Below are positions 20,357-27,020 of a DNA stretch of 36,301 bases, in pieces. The stretch spans positions 1 to 36,301 of the IMG/VR virus record IMGVR_UViG_3300006737_000079; one strand, written 5' to 3'. The translations under genes and the position numbers were made by a program. This DNA comes from a virus. The notes under the pieces were generated by a model. That model was not told the origin of the DNA. It was given only the letters and a program-made list of their open reading frames with translations, and made no database searches. The stretch's first letter is position 1. Every line of letters begins with the position of its first letter.

Positions 20357-20796
20357 AAACCTCGAAATTTGACAACTTAAATGATGCATTTAACGTAGAG
20401 TCAATATCTCCAGACAAGATAATTCAATCGACAGAAGATACGCAGATAATTAAAAAAGATGTATTAGATAGTGTTAACGAAGATATAAAAAAAGATTACA
20501 AATATACAAGAGGTCAGTTATATTCTATAATCGAAAAGGGACAGGAGGCTATTAATGGAATACTTGAGTTAGCACAAGAAAGTGAGATGCCAAGAGCGTA
20601 TGAAGTTGCAGGACAATTAATCAAAAACGTATCTGATGCAACAGATAAATTAATGGATCTCCAGAAAAAACTCAAGGATGTGAATAAAGAAGAGGAACAG
20701 AAGGGGCCATCGACAGTCAATAACGCTTTGTTTGTTGGATCAACATCAGAGTTATCTAAACTGTTAAAGTCTGAAATCGATAAGGGTAATAAATAA
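20353..20796 (+). CDS. gp16: Small terminase subunit gp16
   Basis: 147 residues (T4 gp16 is 164), mostly helical. The C-terminal 'NNALFVGSTSELSKLL' matches the T4 gp16 pattern NATVFMGSPTEL, and the central helices ('IEKGQEAINGILELAQESE', 'MPRAYEVAGQLIKNVSDAT') match its oligomerisation core. gp16 binds concatemer DNA and regulates gp17. It overlaps gp15 by 4 bases. Unlike T4, where genes 16 and 17 adjoin, gp17 lies about 4 kb downstream. Confidence 0.88.
   Translation: MKTSKFDNLNDAFNVESISPDKIIQSTEDTQIIKKDVLDSVNEDIKKDYKYTRGQLYSIIEKGQEAINGILELAQESEMPRAYEVAGQLIKNVSDATDKLMDLQKKLKDVNKEEEQKGPSTVNNALFVGSTSELSKLLKSEIDKGNK
20788..20795 (+). promoter_or_regulatory. T4-type late promoter octamer before the coiled-coil fibre-like gene
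   Basis: AATAAATA overlapping the gp16 stop (TAA at 20794-20796). The next ATG is 41 bases from its start-side end of spacing (20836), leaving a leader long enough to fold. Confidence 0.6.
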
Positions 20797-20800
20797 ATCA

Positions 20801-20835
20801 GGGAGAGGAATCCCGAAGTAATATTTACTCATACA
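20801..20835 (+). promoter_or_regulatory. Structured leader with distant Shine-Dalgarno
   Basis: The only strong ribosome-site match is AGAGGA at 20804-20809, 26 bases before the ATG at 20836, too far for normal use. Between them AGTAA (20817-20821) and TTACT (20825-20829) can pair as a 5-bp stem with a TAT loop, which would shorten the gap to about 13. A competing GGGA (20801-20804)/TCCC (20811-20814) stem would hide the ribosome site. T4 gene 38 uses a similar distant-site arrangement. Function here is inferred. Confidence 0.4.
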
Positions 20836-22770
20836 ATGTCGGATAAACTACCGTCAATAGAAGATTTCACCATTGTTGGTGATCTTCCATCAGTTGACGA
20901 TTTAATAACTGAAGAAAAATTACCCTCATTGGACGAGTTCATTGAGAAAGAGGATGAAGATGAAGTAGAAGATACTGCACCTTGTTCTATAGAAGAGAAT
21001 ATAACAGAGAAAGAAAAACAAGATTTAACAGAGATTTTACGTCTTATAAATGACGTAAGAAAAGATATTCCTGAGATTCCAGAGATAAAATCTTATGATG
21101 AAGAATTACAAAAAATATCAGAAAATATAGAAGAAGTCAGATCAGAGATTCCTGAAATTCCTGAAGTTAAATATTATGACAATGAGATAGAAACTGTTCA
21201 CAAATTACTTGATGATTTAAAAGAAGAGATAAATCGAAACGCTGCCGATATACCTGAAATTAAATATTATGATGAGCAGATTAATGAATTAGATGAAAAA
21301 ATAAAAAATCTGCCAGAGATAAAACATTATGACAGTGATTTAACTTCTTTAAAAGAAGATATCATTGCAGTTAAAGAATCTATACCAGTATTTCCTAAAT
21401 GGGTAAATGAAGTTAATGAAGTCCCTGATTTTTCATGGATTGGAAAAACATTTAGTGTCATTGATGATGATTTTGTAAAAGTAAATGATGGAATGGATTC
21501 GATAAAAAATCGAATCAATAGAGAAGTTCAAGAAATTGCGGAAACATTTGAAGTTAAGGAATTTGAAAATAAAATAGAAGTAGAAAAAATTACAAAAAAT
21601 TTAAAAGAGACTAAAGATAAAATTTTCAAAGAATTAAGAGAAGCGGCTTTAAAGATATGGGATCACCACCATGAATTTAAAGATGATGATCGTAAATTAA
21701 AAAAACAAATTCTTAGTCATTATAATGCTTTAAAACAGAAAGTAGATAGTGAAGTTAAAGAATTTAATCGTAAAAATTTAGAAACAAAAGATTTATCAAA
21801 AGGATACTTTGATACATTAGCAGAAGAAATATCTAATCTTCCTATTCCAAAATATTATGATGATAATATTAAAAATATAGAAAAAGATGTTATTAAATTA
21901 AACAATCATCATGATTATAATACGACTAATATCACAGAGTTATATAAGATAGTTGAAGAATTAAAAGAAAAACAAGAGATATTAAAAGAGGAAGTAAATA
22001 CTAGACCTATTCAACCAGATCCAAGTGAAGATAATACAGATCCCCTTACACCAACCAATCAAAATTTTGCAACTCATGAAGATCTAGCAGAACATTATAA
22101 ACTGTTCGTAAACAGAATCCAACAACAATTATATACGATTGGTGGTGGTGGTGCAGGATTTATAAAGGATTTAGATGATGTTACTTTTGATAGTGGAATA
22201 GGCACAAATAAATTATTAATTTATAATGGAAATAAATGGGTTGGTATTGCCAGCACAGCTTTAATAGGAAATATATCTGAAGTATCAGGTAATTTTAACG
22301 TTGCAGGAAACATAACTGCAACAGCAGCCACATTTACTGGAAACGTTACGGTTGGTGGAACTATCACATATGATGATGTAACATTTTTAGATTCGGTAGG
22401 AGTTGCAACTGCTAGAAGTGGTTTAGATGTTGGTGGTGGAAGTATTACTCCGATTATATCAATTCAAGCAGCAACTGATACAACTACAACCACATCAGTA
22501 TCTACAATTGATAGTTTCAGCAAATCAACGTTTAGATCAGCTCAATATCAAATACAAATAACACAGGGATCTAATTATCATGTTACAACTTTGAATGTTT
22601 TACATGACGGGTCAACAGTGTTTTTAAATGAGTTTGGAACGATAAGGACAGGTGCATCTCTTGCATCTTTTGATGCTGATATTAGTTCTGATAATGTAAG
22701 AGTTAGAGCAACTCCAACCACGGATTCATCCACTGTTTTTAAATTAACAAAAACCCTAACTAGAGTATGA
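20836..22770 (+). CDS. Coiled-coil fibre/whisker-like virion protein with two repeat families
   Basis: 644 residues. Residues 4-40 hold three 12-residue repeats of the form (K/D)LPS(I/V/L)(E/D)(D/E)(F/L). Residues 78-170 and 335-347 hold five copies of a PEIKYYD-like motif followed by amphipathic helix. Residues about 210-390 are long charged coiled coil with a His cluster near 277-279. After a Pro-rich hinge (391-406) come 'GGGGAGFIKDLDDVTFD' and 'KLLIYNGNKWVGI', then beta strands, ending in a domain (564-644) with 'LHDGSTVFLNEFGTIRTG', which also occurs twice in the giant gp7-like protein. This looks like an elongated oligomeric fibre or whisker (fibritin-like role possible, no homology claimed). 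It overlaps the next gene by ATGA. Confidence 0.8.
   Translation: MSDKLPSIEDFTIVGDLPSVDDLITEEKLPSLDEFIEKEDEDEVEDTAPCSIEENITEKEKQDLTEILRLINDVRKDIPEIPEIKSYDEELQKISENIEEVRSEIPEIPEVKYYDNEIETVHKLLDDLKEEINRNAADIPEIKYYDEQINELDEKIKNLPEIKHYDSDLTSLKEDIIAVKESIPVFPKWVNEVNEVPDFSWIGKTFSVIDDDFVKVNDGMDSIKNRINREVQEIAETFEVKEFENKIEVEKITKNLKETKDKIFKELREAALKIWDHHHEFKDDDRKLKKQILSHYNALKQKVDSEVKEFNRKNLETKDLSKGYFDTLAEEISNLPIPKYYDDNIKNIEKDVIKLNNHHDYNTTNITELYKIVEELKEKQEILKEEVNTRPIQPDPSEDNTDPLTPTNQNFATHEDLAEHYKLFVNRIQQQLYTIGGGGAGFIKDLDDVTFDSGIGTNKLLIYNGNKWVGIASTALIGNISEVSGNFNVAGNITATAATFTGNVTVGGTITYDDVTFLDSVGVATARSGLDVGGGSITPIISIQAATDTTTTTSVSTIDSFSKSTFRSAQYQIQITQGSNYHVTTLNVLHDGSTVFLNEFGTIRTGASLASFDADISSDNVRVRATPTTDSSTVFKLTKTLTRV
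21067..21345 (+). repeat. Tandem PEIKYYD-type protein repeats
   Basis: Four copies of a motif reading (I/L)PE(I/V)K(S/Y/H)YD plus an amphipathic helix lie at residues 78-90, 105-117, 139-150 and 159-170; a fifth, diverged copy (LPIPKYYD) is at 335-342. The repeat is clearest in protein; the DNA copies differ by synonymous changes. Confidence 0.8.
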
Positions 22771-23126
22771 AGACTTTTAAGGAATTCTTACAAGAGCAAC
22801 CAACAATGTCGGGGGGAAATCCTCAAGCATATAGTCAGGATGCTGATGATAGTGGCCCTGTTGCCGGTCATGATAAAAGACTATTTCCTCAAGATATAGA
22901 TCTTTTAGATCAAGGATTCCAAACTGCTGCAGAGACTGGAGAAAATCGTTATAACACATTTTCAAATGTGTATCCAGTTATGAGAGTATCGCTTTCAAAT
23001 AATCAAGGTGATGGGCCTTCAATAGATAGTATGGTTGCAGCATCAAAGAAATTTGTTAATATAGAGGCAGCAAAAACTGCAGAAAGAATTAAAAAAACCT
23101 ATCAACAATTCATGGGATACAGATGA
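22767..23126 (+). CDS. Putative internal head protein with T4-type capsid-targeting N-terminus
   Basis: 119 residues. The first ten, MKTFKEFLQE, match the T4 internal-protein capsid-targeting sequence (IPIII, recalled as MKTYQEFIAE) at six positions with conservative changes at the rest. They end L-Q-E, the (L/I)-x-E consensus of protease gp21. The next residues, QPT, are the same as those after the predicted maturation site of gp23 in this window (L-M-E then QPT). The remainder is hydrophilic ('AYSQDADDSGPVAGHDKRLFP') with a C-terminal helix ('AAKTAERIKKTYQQFMGYR'). It is predicted to be packaged in the prohead and trimmed; whether it is injected is unknown. It is coupled by ATGA overlaps to both neighbours. 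Confidence 0.72.
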   Translation: MKTFKEFLQEQPTMSGGNPQAYSQDADDSGPVAGHDKRLFPQDIDLLDQGFQTAAETGENRYNTFSNVYPVMRVSLSNNQGDGPSIDSMVAASKKFVNIEAAKTAERIKKTYQQFMGYR

Positions 23127-23767
23127 AAAGTTTAGATCGTTTTATAGAAGAGGCAGCAAAAAGTGTCTCTCCAAAAAAATGTCCACCCGGATCATATTAT
23201 TGTTTTGATGAGAAAAAATGCAAAAAAATACCCGGAGGATACCACGTTGGTAGAGGTGGGTTTTTAGAACCTGACTCTAAAAAGAAAAATGGAAATGGAG
23301 GTAACGGTAATGGAAACGGAAATGGCAACGGAAATGGCAACGGTAATGGATCTGGAAATGGTAATGGCTCTGGTAATGGTGGGAACGGCGGCTCTGGTAA
23401 TGGTGGGGGTGGCGGCGGTGGAATTGGCGAGGAGGTAGTAAACTTACCACTTCATGTTATAATTCCAAAATCTCAAGTTGAATTTAATCTAGGACTCATG
23501 TTTAAAGAGAGTTTAGATCAAGATACGGGAATGTTGTTCATATTTAAAGAGAATGGTGAAAAATATTTTCATATGAAAAATACAGTCATTCCTTTAGATG
23601 TTGCTTTTATTGACGAGCAAGGTTATGTTGCTAATATCAAAGAATTATATCCTTTAAAAACAACTGCAATTCCATCAGAATGTAATGCCAGATATGCTCT
23701 TGAAGTTAATCGTGGTTGGTTTGAAAGAAATAATGTGAAAATAGGGGATAAAGTTTTAGATATATAA
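23123..23767 (+). CDS. DUF192-domain protein with capsid-targeting-like N-terminus, Cys-rich segment and Asn-Gly linker
   Basis: 214 residues in four parts. Residues 1-10, MKSLDRFIEE then AA, resemble a capsid-targeting peptide ending at an I-x-E/A site for gp21. Residues 19-48 are basic with Cys20, Cys27 and Cys33 in 'CPPGSYYCFDEKKC', then 'GYHVGRGG'. Residues 56-100 are an Asn-Gly/Gly-Ser repeat linker. Residues 105-214 are a complete DUF192 domain: 'FNLGLMFKESLDQDTGMLFIF', here residues 121-141 in pieces, 'MKNTVIPLDVAFID' at 151-164, and the closing 'LEVNRGW...IGDKVLD'. DUF192 has no settled function. It overlaps the preceding gene by ATGA. A virion-packaged accessory protein is the best inference. 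Confidence 0.82.
   Translation: MKSLDRFIEEAAKSVSPKKCPPGSYYCFDEKKCKKIPGGYHVGRGGFLEPDSKKKNGNGGNGNGNGNGNGNGNGNGSGNGNGSGNGGNGGSGNGGGGGGGIGEEVVNLPLHVIIPKSQVEFNLGLMFKESLDQDTGMLFIFKENGEKYFHMKNTVIPLDVAFIDEQGYVANIKELYPLKTTAIPSECNARYALEVNRGWFERNNVKIGDKVLDI
23288..23422 (+). repeat. Asn-Gly / Gly-rich low-complexity coding repeat
   Basis: Codons 56-100 of the DUF192 gene are alternating Asn and Gly, then Gly-Ser and poly-Gly. GGC and AAC codons mix with GGT/GGA/AAT, so the tract is not a simple perfect DNA repeat. It is expected to be a flexible linker and a likely site of length variation between related phages. Confidence 0.9.
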
Positions 23768-23787
23768 TATATCGATCATGTATTTGA

Positions 23788-24351
23788 ATGGAAAGTAAGA
23801 AAGGACTGCTAAAGTGGTTCGCTCTTGGTGTTGGCACTTTATTGGGCGTATCACATTTTAGTATGATTGGTTTACTGGCAAATCGAAAAACTTTGCCGGA
23901 GATTAATTTACCTGTAGGCCCATATACTTCATATGAAGTAAGAGCAGGGCATGAAGGTTATGAAATAAAATATCGGGCAAATGATCCGAAAGTATTAACA
24001 GTAGAGAAAGATATAAACAGAAAAGGTGGTTTTCTTGGTTTAGGAAATAACAAAACAATTGTAAAAGAACAATTTGTTATGAGTTCTAGTGGAGGATATA
24101 AACAGGAAAAGAAGCTTAGTGCAGCGCAAGTCGAATGTATCAAAGCAGCAGGAGGAGGAGAGCAAACGGGAAGACTTGTCGGGGGCAGTGTTGGCACTGT
24201 TGTTGCTAAGCCTCTTGCCTCTGTCCCCATTGTTGGTTGGGTTCTTGCTGGTGCTGCGACGATGATGGGAATGAATGAAGGTGCTGAGATAGGTGGAAAT
24301 ATGGCACAAGATTTGTCAGATGCATGCCAAGAAGAAAACCTAACTAAATAA
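23788..24351 (+). CDS. Membrane protein with N-terminal TM and C-terminal glycine-zipper segment
   Basis: 187 residues. A hydrophobic helix spans residues about 8-30 ('WFALGVGTLLGVSHFSMIGL') after a basic start (ESKK), so it is probably a membrane anchor, not a cleaved signal. A soluble middle contains 'LPVGPYTSYEVRAGHEGYEI'. Residues about 127-170 are Gly/Ala-rich and hydrophobic ('GGSVGTVVA', 'PIVGWVLAGAATMMGM', 'GAEIGG') like a glycine zipper. Cys117 and Cys180 flank it. It resembles a hypothetical protein family of marine T4-like phages. It could be a virion-borne membrane-entry protein or act in lysis; nothing decides this. It starts 20 bases after the DUF192 gene. Confidence 0.75.
   Translation: MESKKGLLKWFALGVGTLLGVSHFSMIGLLANRKTLPEINLPVGPYTSYEVRAGHEGYEIKYRANDPKVLTVEKDINRKGGFLGLGNNKTIVKEQFVMSSSGGYKQEKKLSAAQVECIKAAGGGEQTGRLVGGSVGTVVAKPLASVPIVGWVLAGAATMMGMNEGAEIGGNMAQDLSDACQEENLTK
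24343..24350 (+). promoter_or_regulatory. Variant late promoter octamer (ACTAAATA)
   Basis: Seven of eight bases fit NATAAATA, with C at position 2. It overlaps the previous TAA stop (24349-24351) and lies 21 bases before the next ATG, the geometry of the better matches. Confidence 0.4.
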
Positions 24352-24371
24352 TAACACGATAACTCGTAAAC

Positions 24372-24758
24372 ATGACACCATCTCAAATTTCAGCATTAGA
24401 ACATTGTGGTATCAAAGTTGAAGATGCCACTGGAGACATTAAGTTTCGTGAATTCGAGTTCATTGATATAATTAAAACAGAACCACTTAAATCACCAAAA
24501 TCTAATATTCAATACACAGAATATCAAGAAGCAACAAAGCTTCCAGATTATAATAAAGTAGGAAATATAATAGACGTATACTTAGCATGGAGAGGATCAA
24601 GTTACATGATCAAAATGTTCTTCCCATCAGTCAAAAAACCATCCCGTAGAGAAGTCCAGATACAGATGCAGAAAGTGTATCCCGGTGCTAAACTCTATAA
24701 TTATCAGATATCCAATCATGACCCCGGAGCACCAATCCTCCAGACAACAAGAGGATAA
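24372..24758 (+). CDS. Conserved marine T4-like phage protein of unknown function
   Basis: 128 residues. The C-terminal half has the pattern 'VYLAWRGSSYMIKMFFPSVK', 'PSRREVQIQMQKVYPGAKLYNY', which I recognise as a small protein common near the terminase genes of cyanophages, without known function. The fold looks alpha/beta with a basic loop. It sits in the cassette between gp16 and gp17, and its 3' end overlaps a 43-residue gene in another frame by 41 bases. No catalytic motif is visible. Confidence 0.8.
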   Translation: MTPSQISALEHCGIKVEDATGDIKFREFEFIDIIKTEPLKSPKSNIQYTEYQEATKLPDYNKVGNIIDVYLAWRGSSYMIKMFFPSVKKPSRREVQIQMQKVYPGAKLYNYQISNHDPGAPILQTTRG

Positions 24759-24849
24759 CAAGAATTTAAAGAAGAAAATAGAAAATTTACAAAAAGTTTT
24801 AGAGTTACAACAAAAAACAATTGATCACGACAAAAAATTTATGATTTAA
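24718..24849 (+). CDS. 43-residue coiled-coil protein overlapping its neighbour
   Basis: An ATG at 24718 opens a 43-residue frame ending at TAA 24847-24849, three bases before the gp17 ATG. The last 28 residues are strongly heptad ('NLKKKIENLQKVLELQQKTI'). It overlaps the preceding gene by 41 bases in a different frame. No clear ribosome site is visible. It fills what would otherwise be a 94-base gap, which supports it being real; it could assist terminase assembly, but that is only position. Confidence 0.6.
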   Translation: MTPEHQSSRQQEDNKNLKKKIENLQKVLELQQKTIDHDKKFMI

Positions 24850-24852
24850 AAA

Positions 24853-26508
24853 ATGCCTACAGTTGAAAATATTTATCTTGGCAATCCTAATTTAAAGAAA
24901 GCCAATACACCAATTGAATTTACACAAGAACAGGTATTAGAGTTTGTGGCATGTCGTCATGATCCTGTCTATTTTGCACAAAAATATATAAAGATAGTCA
25001 CATTGGATCATGGATTGCAACCATTTGCAATGTATGATTTTCAAAAAAAATTAATTGAGAATTTCCATGAAAACCGTTTTAACATCTGTAAGATGCCTAG
25101 GCAGACGGGTAAATCTACAACAGTTGTATCTTATCTCCTACATTATGCAGTATTTAATGATAATGTTAATATTGCAATACTCGCTAACAAAGCCTCCACT
25201 GCAAGGGATCTTTTAGGTAGATTACAATTAGCATATGAAAATTTACCCAAGTGGATGCAGCAAGGTATTCTTGCTTGGAACAAAGGTTCATTAGAATTAG
25301 AAAATGGATCAAAAATATTAGCAGCATCCACATCAGCATCAGCAGTTCGTGGAGGATCTTATAACGTCATATTCTTAGACGAATTTGCTTTCATTCCAAA
25401 TCATATTGCAGATCAGTTCTTTGCATCTGTATATCCTACAATATCATCTGGACAAAGCACAAAAGTTATAATAGTATCCACGCCACATGGTATGAATCAT
25501 TTCTACCGTATGTGGCATGATGCTGAACGTTCAAAAAATGAATATGTTCCTACAGATGTTCATTGGTCGGAAGTTCCGGGTCGAGATGAAAAATGGAGAG
25601 AACAAACAATTGCAAACACATCAGAAGCTCAATTTAAAGTTGAGTTTGAATGTGAATTTCTTGGATCAGTTGATACTTTGATTGCCCCAAGTAAATTAAG
25701 AAGTTTGGTATATGAGAATCCAATAAAAAGAAATGCTGGATTGGACGTATATGAAGATCCTGCTGTAAAGCATGATTATGTTTGCACAGTTGACGTTGCT
25801 CGTGGAGTTGGAAATGATTACTCTGCATTTGTAGTAATTGATATTACAACTTTCCCTCACAAGGTTGTGGCAAAATATCGAAACAACGAAATAAAACCAA
25901 TGCTGTTTCCCTCAATAATATATGAAGTATGCAAAAGTTATAACAATGCCTTTATATTATGCGAGGTGAATGATATTGGTGATCAAGTTGCATCAATTCT
26001 CAATTTTGATATGGAATATGAAAATCTCTTGATGTGTTCAATGAGAGGTCGCGCTGGTCAAATTGTTGGGCAAGGTTTTTCTGGAAAGAAAACTCAACTT
26101 GGTGTAAAAATGTCTAAGACCGTCAAGAAAGTTGGATCGTTAAACCTAAAAACAATTGTTGAAGCAGATAAACTGATATTTTGTGATTATGAAATATTAA
26201 GTGAACTTACAACATTCATACAAAAAAGTAATTCATTTGAAGCAGAGGAAGGATGTAATGATGACCTTGCCATGTGTCTCGTCATATATGCATGGTTAGT
26301 TCAGTGTGATTACTTTAAAGAACTTACTGATCAAGATGTCAGAAAAAGATTATATGAGGAGCAAAAAAATCAAATAGAACAAGACATGGCTCCCTTTGGT
26401 TTCATGGACGATGGACTTGGCGAAGATACGTTCATTGATTCTGATGGTGATCGTTGGAATAAAGCTGACGAATATGGAGACCGATCTTTTATGTGGGAGT
26501 ATCGATGA
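24853..26508 (+). CDS. gp17: Large terminase subunit gp17 (ATPase and nuclease)
   Basis: 551 residues (T4 gp17 is 610). ATPase domain: Walker A 'PRQTGKST' at 82-89, Walker B 'VIFLDE' at 172-177 with D176 and catalytic E177, and coupling motif 'VSTP' at 208-211. RNase H-fold nuclease: D314 in 'CTVDVARG', E371 in 'ILCEVND' and D470/D471 in 'CNDDLAM', matching the T4 Asp-Glu-Asp triad. It cuts concatemeric DNA and drives it through the gp20 portal. All key residues are present and there is no intron. The ribosome site before ATG 24853 is weak, so coupling to the 43-residue gene is likely. The stop overlaps the next start (ATGA). Confidence 0.97.
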   Translation: MPTVENIYLGNPNLKKANTPIEFTQEQVLEFVACRHDPVYFAQKYIKIVTLDHGLQPFAMYDFQKKLIENFHENRFNICKMPRQTGKSTTVVSYLLHYAVFNDNVNIAILANKASTARDLLGRLQLAYENLPKWMQQGILAWNKGSLELENGSKILAASTSASAVRGGSYNVIFLDEFAFIPNHIADQFFASVYPTISSGQSTKVIIVSTPHGMNHFYRMWHDAERSKNEYVPTDVHWSEVPGRDEKWREQTIANTSEAQFKVEFECEFLGSVDTLIAPSKLRSLVYENPIKRNAGLDVYEDPAVKHDYVCTVDVARGVGNDYSAFVVIDITTFPHKVVAKYRNNEIKPMLFPSIIYEVCKSYNNAFILCEVNDIGDQVASILNFDMEYENLLMCSMRGRAGQIVGQGFSGKKTQLGVKMSKTVKKVGSLNLKTIVEADKLIFCDYEILSELTTFIQKSNSFEAEEGCNDDLAMCLVIYAWLVQCDYFKELTDQDVRKRLYEEQKNQIEQDMAPFGFMDDGLGEDTFIDSDGDRWNKADEYGDRSFMWEYR

Positions 26509-26777
26509 TTTATTTTTTACTTACAAGCGCAAGTTTTTTTAACTTTTTATTTTATATTTTTGCGATAGGATTTGTCATTGCATTGATATTAGAGCAAATT
26601 GTAAGAAGAGGTGGTGATGATCTAGATATTTTAATTGTTACAACTAATAGAAAATTTTGTTGGCGACAAGCATGGCTTGTAAATATTCTTTGGTTTTTAT
26701 GCAATATTCTACTGTATCTTTCAACAAGAGCAGCAGCACCAGTTGGTTCAGATATTATCTGGAGAGGTGAATTGTAA
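26505..26777 (+). CDS. Small two-TM membrane protein
   Basis: 90 residues from the ATG at 26505, which overlaps the gp17 stop as ATGA; an ATG four codons upstream is possible but less typical. Hydrophobic helices span residues about 2-29 ('IYFLLTSASFFNFLFYIFAI') and about 56-76 ('WLVNILWFLCNILLYLST'), separated by a charged stretch with Arg-Arg and Asp-Asp. Size and two helices would fit a holin-like protein, but cyanophage membrane proteins of this kind have no proven role. Confidence 0.7.
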   Translation: MIYFLLTSASFFNFLFYIFAIGFVIALILEQIVRRGGDDLDILIVTTNRKFCWRQAWLVNILWFLCNILLYLSTRAAAPVGSDIIWRGEL

Positions 26778-26807
26778 AGAAAAACATTATAAAGAGAATA
26801 TTAAACT

Positions 26808-26815
26808 TGTAAATA
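26808..26815 (+). promoter_or_regulatory. Variant late promoter octamer (TGTAAATA)
   Basis: Seven of eight bases fit NATAAATA, with G at position 2. It lies 22 bases before the GTG start of the next gene in the 60-base gap after the membrane protein gene. Confidence 0.3.
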
Positions 26816-26837
26816 ATAAAGAACAAAGGTAGACTGA

Positions 26838-27020
26838 GTGGATTGGGATAAAGAAGTAAAATTATCTGAAATGGAGAGTATGATTACTGTTTACGAAAAA
26901 CACATCGAACATTTAGAAAAAGAAAACGTTGAACTTAAGGACGAAGTTCTTTTTTTAAAAAAACAACTTGAATACAAGACAATGGGAAAACCAACACATG
27001 AGGTGAATAATGAGTGGTGA
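26838..27020 (+). CDS. 60-residue coiled-coil protein (GTG start)
   Basis: Opens with GTG at 26838, preceded by AAAGGT at usable distance. Residues about 8-48 form an uninterrupted heptad pattern ('MITVYEKHIEHLEKENVELK', 'EVLFLKKQL'), a leucine-zipper-like coiled coil. It overlaps the next gene by 11 bases, whose ribosome site is in its last codons. Unknown function; small coiled-coil proteins also flank gp16/gp17 and the baseplate genes here. Confidence 0.6.
   Translation: MDWDKEVKLSEMESMITVYEKHIEHLEKENVELKDEVLFLKKQLEYKTMGKPTHEVNNEW

Noticed and set aside
23288-23422. Asn-Gly tract as a CRISPR or satellite array
   Set aside because: The DNA units are short and imperfect, there are no spacers, and the reading frame continues through into the DUF192 domain.
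23958-24386. Minus-strand open frame opposite the membrane protein gene
   Set aside because: The + strand gene has a clear TM and glycine-zipper layout and fits the operon; the opposite frame is a shadow of its Gly/Ala codons.
26493-26504. Upstream ATG for the small membrane protein
   Set aside because: It would lengthen the overlap with gp17; the ATG at 26505 gives the ATGA coupling seen elsewhere in this operon.
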